From contig JAJEKV010000078.1 in NCBI GenBank assembly GCA_021234155.1, forward strand, positions 3,222,978 through 3,286,977: 64,000 nucleotides of DNA, read 5' to 3'. Shown here piece by piece: positions 59,804-64,000 of this stretch. Within the stretch, counting starts at the first letter, position 1. The number at the start of each line of letters is the position of its first letter. Origin of the DNA: Isoetes taiwanensis (lineage: Eukaryota; Streptophyta; Lycopodiopsida; Isoetales; Isoetaceae). The translations under genes were made by a program, and so were the position numbers. A model generated the notes under the pieces. The model did not search any database and was not told the origin of the DNA. It saw nothing but the letters and a program-made list of their open reading frames with translations.

Positions 59804-60241
59804 CTACGCCCGATATAACCCGGTGATTATTTTCTTTGTAAGCCTTGGGGGCAACTTGAAGAGTGTGGAATGCCTCACGTGGAGGTGCCTCTCTGAGCTA
59901 CTGGTGAATTGTCCACCACGACTTCTCCACTCGCCTCCAGACCTTTCATCGAATATGCTCCTTCCCCAACCTCCGTGGATGTTATGCAATGCTTGCAAGA
60001 TGCTTTGAGCTTCCTGGACTGTCTCTTTGTTCTTCGCCTGTTCTTTATCCCCAGGGTGTGCATGGCGTCTGAATTCGCGAGCAACCTTATCCCAAAGGCC
60101 GGGCAAGAGTGTAGCGTGACCGGGATCTGTGCCAGAACGGTATTTCTTCCGCCTTGAGCGGGATCTGTGCCGCCTGGAGTGGTCTCTGTGATGCCCGGGA
60201 TGGGATCTTTGGCGGTGTCGGATCTCGTGCACGAACCACCT
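59804..60241 (-). pseudogene. Possible terminal exon, Arg/Ser-rich, unrecognised
   Basis: After an acceptor-like CTCCTTGCTCCAG| at about 60242, the minus frame runs to a stop at 59804. It reads HEIRHRQRSHPGHHRDHSRR, then HRSRSRRKKYRSGTDPGH, LWDKVAREFRRHAHPGDKEQ and VQEAQSILQALHNIHGGWG. The RS-rich start resembles splicing-factor-type low-complexity sequence. It lies downstream of the FCP1-like gene on the same strand, with the palindromic repeat array between. It could be that gene's last exon or another gene. Confidence 0.4.
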
Positions 60242-60319
60242 GGAGCAAGGAGAGTATGATTAACAATTACGGTGCCATTAGTCAAAACGAAGAAAAGAAT
60301 GTTGAAATCAAATTACAAT

Positions 60320-60690
60320 GGAGAACATTCATTCCATACAACTGCATCCAATGACGTGGGAAGTAGTGTCTTTCTCGACTCGCGAGTCGAGAAAGGCCCA
60401 TAAAAGTGAAAGTACAACCATTCTCATTAGAATATGGTTGCATCCAATCACACACGGAAGCATACAAATGGTTTCGTCAACGAGACAACCAGTGCCTTTC
60501 TCGACTCGCGAGTCGAGAAAGGCCCAGGAAACGCAATGTACAAGCATTATCATAATAGATTGTGGCTGCATCCAGTCACACAATCAAACATACAAATGGT
60601 CTCATCAACAGGACAAGCATGCCTTTCTCGACTCGTGAGTCGAGAAAGGCAGCGAAAACTCAATATACAAGTATATTCATTACAAAATGT
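60320..60690. repeat. Three tandem units of about 126 bp, each with a long palindrome
   Basis: Each unit carries GCATCCAATCACAC-like, CATACAAATGGT, CAACGAGACAA-like and GCCTTTCTCGACTCG followed by its complement. The palindromes are at 60370-60395 (26 bp, perfect), 60493-60522 (30 bp, perfect) and 60621-60650 (30 bp, one central mismatch). The palindromes are better conserved between units than the rest. Confidence 0.9.
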
Positions 60691-60752
60691 TCAATACATG
60701 TGTTCACGTTTGTTTACAATATTCACACAACTTGACTATCTGAAAGCAGAGG

Positions 60753-61620
60753 TCACTCTTCTTGTTCACCAAAATATTTGTCGTCCATAGCTTTCATGAT
60801 CGCCTTGCTCTCTGGATCGGGTTCCGTGAGGCTCGGATAGTTCCTAATCACATCGGCGACAAGAATGGCAAAGAGGGATTCCGCCAAGACAGGACACAGT
60901 CCGAAGGACAACCACCTATCCGTCTCATACTCTTCAGGTCGATATGGCTTAGCAATGATTGTATTTTGCGCGTTATGATAGCACTTGTAGGCGGAGTCAT
61001 CTATGATCGCGCGTTTGTGTTTGCCATAGTCCTGAATTGCTCATAAACCCCGGCCCCACCTTTTCACCATTATAGGCTTCCCCTTTGTGGTGGCTGGATC
61101 GAGGTCCGACACATGCTCGACCCTTTTGTTTCCCCAAACGAACTTGAACTTCAAACCGGAAGGCCGAGAACACCAAGAACATTGACAATATTTTTCTTTT
61201 GCCATACAAGACCATATGCCCACTTCAATCCCGCTCAAGGCACCATTCAACAATTTCCTTAGCTCTAGGCCTCGGATAGACTATTTTATGCCCGCTTTTG
61301 GTCGGATCTGCGAGGTGTTAATCTCGGGGGCGTCTTTATCGTGGTATACCGCAGCTAATACTCCATTGACGTCAAATATTACAAGCTTGGCGGGACCAAA
61401 TTTGGATCCGATTTGGAGTTTGGCTCGACCATATTTCCGGTTCATCGGGATCCATATGGGATCATTATCTTTTCAGATCCTTTCCGGCCGTGGAGCGAAA
61501 GTGTCTTGCTCTGATTGTCTTTGTGGAGTGCATTGTCCTCCTCGGGGCGTGAACCGCCGCTAGATATTGACAATGATCCGAGTCGTTGACATGGAACTCC
61601 CCGAAATGATGACATCCGGC
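60753..61620 (-). pseudogene. FCP1-like (HAD family) phosphatase domain, frameshifted
   Basis: From high to low coordinates: NRKYGRAKLQIGSKFGPAKL, then VIFDVNGVLAAVYHDKDAPE (about 61320-61385), where FDVNG takes the place of the HAD motif I (compare LDVNGLL in plant FCP1-like proteins). Next come KIVYPRPRAKEIVEWCLER, EVGIWSCM, LKFKFVWGNKRVEHVSDLDP and KGKPIMVK. Then AIIDDSAYKCYHNAQNTI (60974-61010), the DDS motif, and KPYRPEEYETDRWLSFGLCP to a TGA at 60753. Domain order fits FCP1 homology proteins that dephosphorylate proteins such as the Pol II tail. At least four frame changes in 400 bp mean decay or sequencing error. Upstream exons appear to lie at 61741-63350. Confidence 0.65.
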
Positions 61621-61638
61621 CGAAAGGAACGCGAGTTT

Positions 61639-61711
61639 TTCTCGACTCGCGAAGTCGAGAATGAAAAAAAAAGGTATTGAAAGGAGTTTTCTCGCTCGCG
61701 AAGTCGAGAAA
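61639..61711. repeat. Two CTCGACTCGCGA-type palindromes in a putative intron
   Basis: TTCTCGACTCGCGAAGTCGAGAA-like copies at 61639-61661 and 61688-61711, each with one extra or missing base relative to the perfect palindrome. They lie just after the donor near 61737 on the minus strand. Confidence 0.7.
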
Positions 61712-61740
61712 CACCGATAGAGCAAAGTAAACTCACCTCA

Positions 61741-63350
61741 ATCTCGTGATTCTCAAGAATGTGTTCGGCAAAGATTCTCGGTCTAAACCTTCGACATTCT
61801 CGCCTCGCCGGCTTTGTCTCCCTCGTCCTCGCCGCCTTTATTGCTTCCATTTGTCTTCCTCCCCTTGAAATGCTCATGAAGCGTATCCGTGTATGACCGA
61901 ATGGTTTCTACCATGTCCTTATTTCCAACCACGGATATAGGTTTCATTCCAAACAGCATAGCCCCCTGAGAGAACAGGCCATTCATGTACCACTCGCATA
62001 CAATTTGATCTTCCTCGACCAAGCTGGTTATGAAGTACTTGATAACCCTTGGCCGGATAGGAATTCTATGTATAGGACCTGTCGCACCATCTTTGCTGAC
62101 TTTGTCCATCGATGGAACATCCTCCATAAATCTGCCCCCCTTCCAGGGTTCCATCTGCTCTTGAGAGATCATGAACCTGTCGAGATAATGATGTTCGCTA
62201 GACCACCACTTATCCAGGTCTATAGCCGATCTTGAAATCAAAACCAAAACTATATTGGCAAAGCTTGGTGCCTTCGGCAAGCCAAGTCTACACTCATGAT
62301 CAAGTTCGTATATGGAGTACAGGATCTTGTTGGTGAAGTTAATATCAGCTGCCCATTGGGAGACAAAGCGGTTTGTCCGATTGCCCGCATGCAAAAGACA
62401 AGGAAACCGAAAGTATCCAGTCGGTCATGTCTAGACACGCCTTGTACCAATTGTTCTATGTCGGCTTTGTCATAAAAAAAGGGTGGGGTCTTCGATCATA
62501 TTGATGGCAAATAGTGCCACGGATCCAGTGCGGTTCGCACCACCAAATCCCTTGTGTCCCAAAGTTACCGTAAATGGGGGGGAGCTATCGTCGGACTTAA
62601 ATGGGACCACCCCGAATCCAAGCTTCCTCTTCAGAATTGCCATAGCACGTTCAGGGAAAGGAAGGGTTTTGACGTTACGCTTCAGCTTGGTGTTGATGTA
62701 GGGTTGACATAGACGGTTCAATTCCTTCATGTCTTCCTCATCAAGGGCAGCCTTTTCCTTGTAATAATCAAAATCATGGTATTCATTAGATGCAACGTTG
62801 CAGAACTCCGTGATGCCTTCTTCTAACGCACGCTGTCTCTTTAGGACTGTGGCATAATCCTTTGCGTCCTGCATTTTAGAACTCCTAGTCTTCCTTAGCA
62901 GGATTGTTCCATCCAAGATTCTGCCTTGTAGGTCAAGCGTTTCTTTGTCCGTCGGGCCCTCAGATCCCTCTTCATGAACCGCTTGTCGAACAACTTGGGG
63001 TCCGGCTTTGGATGGAAATTCTCCATTGCTTTGTCCTTGACCTTGCCTCTTGTCCATTGAGCCCATATCTCAGGTCCATTTCTCCCGCATCAGCCTCGAT
63101 TGCTAAGAATGAGGTCATATTGGTCCGAGAGAGAGACTCCCCTTCCCTTCCTTGGTGTTCTCTTCTTCTTCTCCTCTTCATCCTCTCCCTCATCATCTTC
63201 CTCGCCCTCCAGCCAAACATATCCGCAGAAGTTTCTCAAAGGTCTTCCACTTATCCTAGGGAGCCCCTGCTTCCTTTAGGACGCCGAGACAACCCAATGC
63301 TTTCCAATCATTGCCGAAAGGTATGATCCGTCAGATACGGGCTCCCAATG
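61741..63350 (-). pseudogene. Upstream part of the FCP1-like gene, unrecognised protein
   Basis: Two long minus frames are protein-like. At 63066-62470: MGSMDKRQGQGQSNGEFPSK, YHDFDYYKEKAALDEEDMKE, MAILKRKLGFGVVPFKSDD. At 62394-61783: QWAADINFTNKILYSIYELD, SSEHHYLDRFMISQEQMEPW, YMNGLFSQGAMLFGMKPISV and a GGEDEGDKAGEA linker. They are linked by a frame change. A further frame reads RRFRPRIFAEHILENHEIE up to a donor GAG|GTGAGT at about 61737, and the palindrome-bearing segment follows. No domain recognised. The charged N-terminus (KRRRRREHQGREG near 63170) may be nuclear-localising. Confidence 0.4.
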
Positions 63351-63429
63351 TCGAGCATGGAAGTATCTACAAACACCCAAGGTAAACACTAAATAGTAGT
63401 TCGGAAGTAGAAGAAAATTAGACATTCAA

Positions 63430-63990
63430 GGGACTTTCTCCGCGAGTCGAAAGTCCCTTTGAATGTCTAATTTTCTTCTACTTTCTTCGGTTTTCTCGAC
63501 TTCGAAGTCGAAAAGCTATGCATCCTTTGATTTTCTCGTGTTCTTTCGGCTTTCTCGACTCGCGAGTCGAAACCCCAAAGATAATCGGGAAATGTTAGGA
63601 TGGTAGGGCTTTCTCGACTTCGAAGAGTCGAATGGAAAGAATCGAGAGTTATTTACCTTACGTGGCGGGCACTTTCGCTATTGTGTTCGGCAAAGGGCTA
63701 ATGCCGGCCGTTCGGTTGAGTCGAGAAAGTCCCTTGAATGTCTAATTTTCTTCTACTTCTCACGGGTTTTCGAATGAGAAAGCTATGCATCCTTTGATTT
63801 TACGTGTTCCTCGGCTTTCTCGACTCGCGAGTCAAGAAACCCCAAAGATAATCGGGGAAATGTTAGGATGGTAGGGCTTTCGACTTTCGAAGTCGAAATG
63901 GAAAGAATCGAGAGTTATTTACCTTCGTAGGCGGCACTCGCCGCTATTGTGTTCTCGCAGCGGCTAATCTTTGGCTGGCCGGTTCTTGGC
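63430..63990. repeat. Tandem duplication (period about 270 bp) full of palindromes
   Basis: Two units start near 63461 and 63736 (GAATGTCTAATTTTCTTCTAC). They share GCTATGCATCCTTTGATTTT, CCCCAAAGATAATCGGG, AATGTTAGGATGGTAGGGC and AAGAATCGAGAGTTATTTAC. Palindromes of the TCTCGACT..AGTCGAGA type occur at 63430, 63490, 63549, 63608, 63812 and 63878. Differences between the units are concentrated in or beside the palindromes. The second unit reaches close to the window end. Confidence 0.85.
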
Positions 63991-64000
63991 GTCTCCGTGA

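Overview
This is nuclear DNA from a land plant with a large, repeat-rich genome. The best evidence is a complete MIKC-type MADS-box gene on the minus strand (13231-17735). Its eight exons have the classical MIKC lengths (182, 82, 62, 100, 42 and 42 bp before the C-terminal exons). The rest is mostly decayed mobile DNA: LINE pieces, tRNA-like SINE heads, inverted-repeat elements, short tandem repeats and a DNA-transposon-like element. A fern, lycophyte or gymnosperm seems likelier than a small-genome angiosperm, but the sequence does not settle this.

Layout. 0-13 kb: a MITE, a LINE fragment, a broken DUF7869-like coding remnant (about 4.4-5.95 kb), a very clean long foldback (7.95-8.52 kb) and a LINE reverse-transcriptase C-terminus with a (TTCTA)n-type tail (9.1-10.2 kb). 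13-18 kb: the MADS gene with a 3.1-kb first intron and a TATA box. 18-27.5 kb: an LTR-like repeat, a second foldback and an unrecognised broken coiled-coil gene. 27.7-31.9 kb: a dispersed repeat split by a LINE insertion whose 5' end carries an antisense U6 snRNA fragment, followed by two more LINE reverse-transcriptase remnants. 34.6-36.3 kb: a roughly 1-kb repeat between long direct repeats, containing a 27-bp minisatellite.

36.4-45.15 kb is the most interesting region. It is a candidate DNA transposon of about 8.8 kb bounded by 34-bp terminal inverted repeats (33 of 34 bases match) and a possible ATTT target duplication. It carries a frameshifted gene with the hallmark motifs of DUF7869 proteins (DGMDQKKTSLPH, QLDN and VGHTHDRID). 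Scattered through it are many copies of a short GC-rich palindrome, TATGCGCGCATA. At 60.3-64 kb a second gene region, including an FCP1-like phosphatase domain on the minus strand, is studded with a different palindrome, CTCGACTCGCGAGTCGAG. A working idea is that each region has its own palindromic tag that a cognate DNA-binding protein recognises.

45-60 kb is a long purine-rich, ORF-poor repeat tract, two more copies of the 27.7-kb repeat, LINE and SINE ends, a second LTR-like copy and a BED zinc-finger remnant. Many coding remnants show several frameshifts in a few hundred bases. True decay and uncorrected long-read errors cannot be told apart here. Only the MADS gene looks intact.
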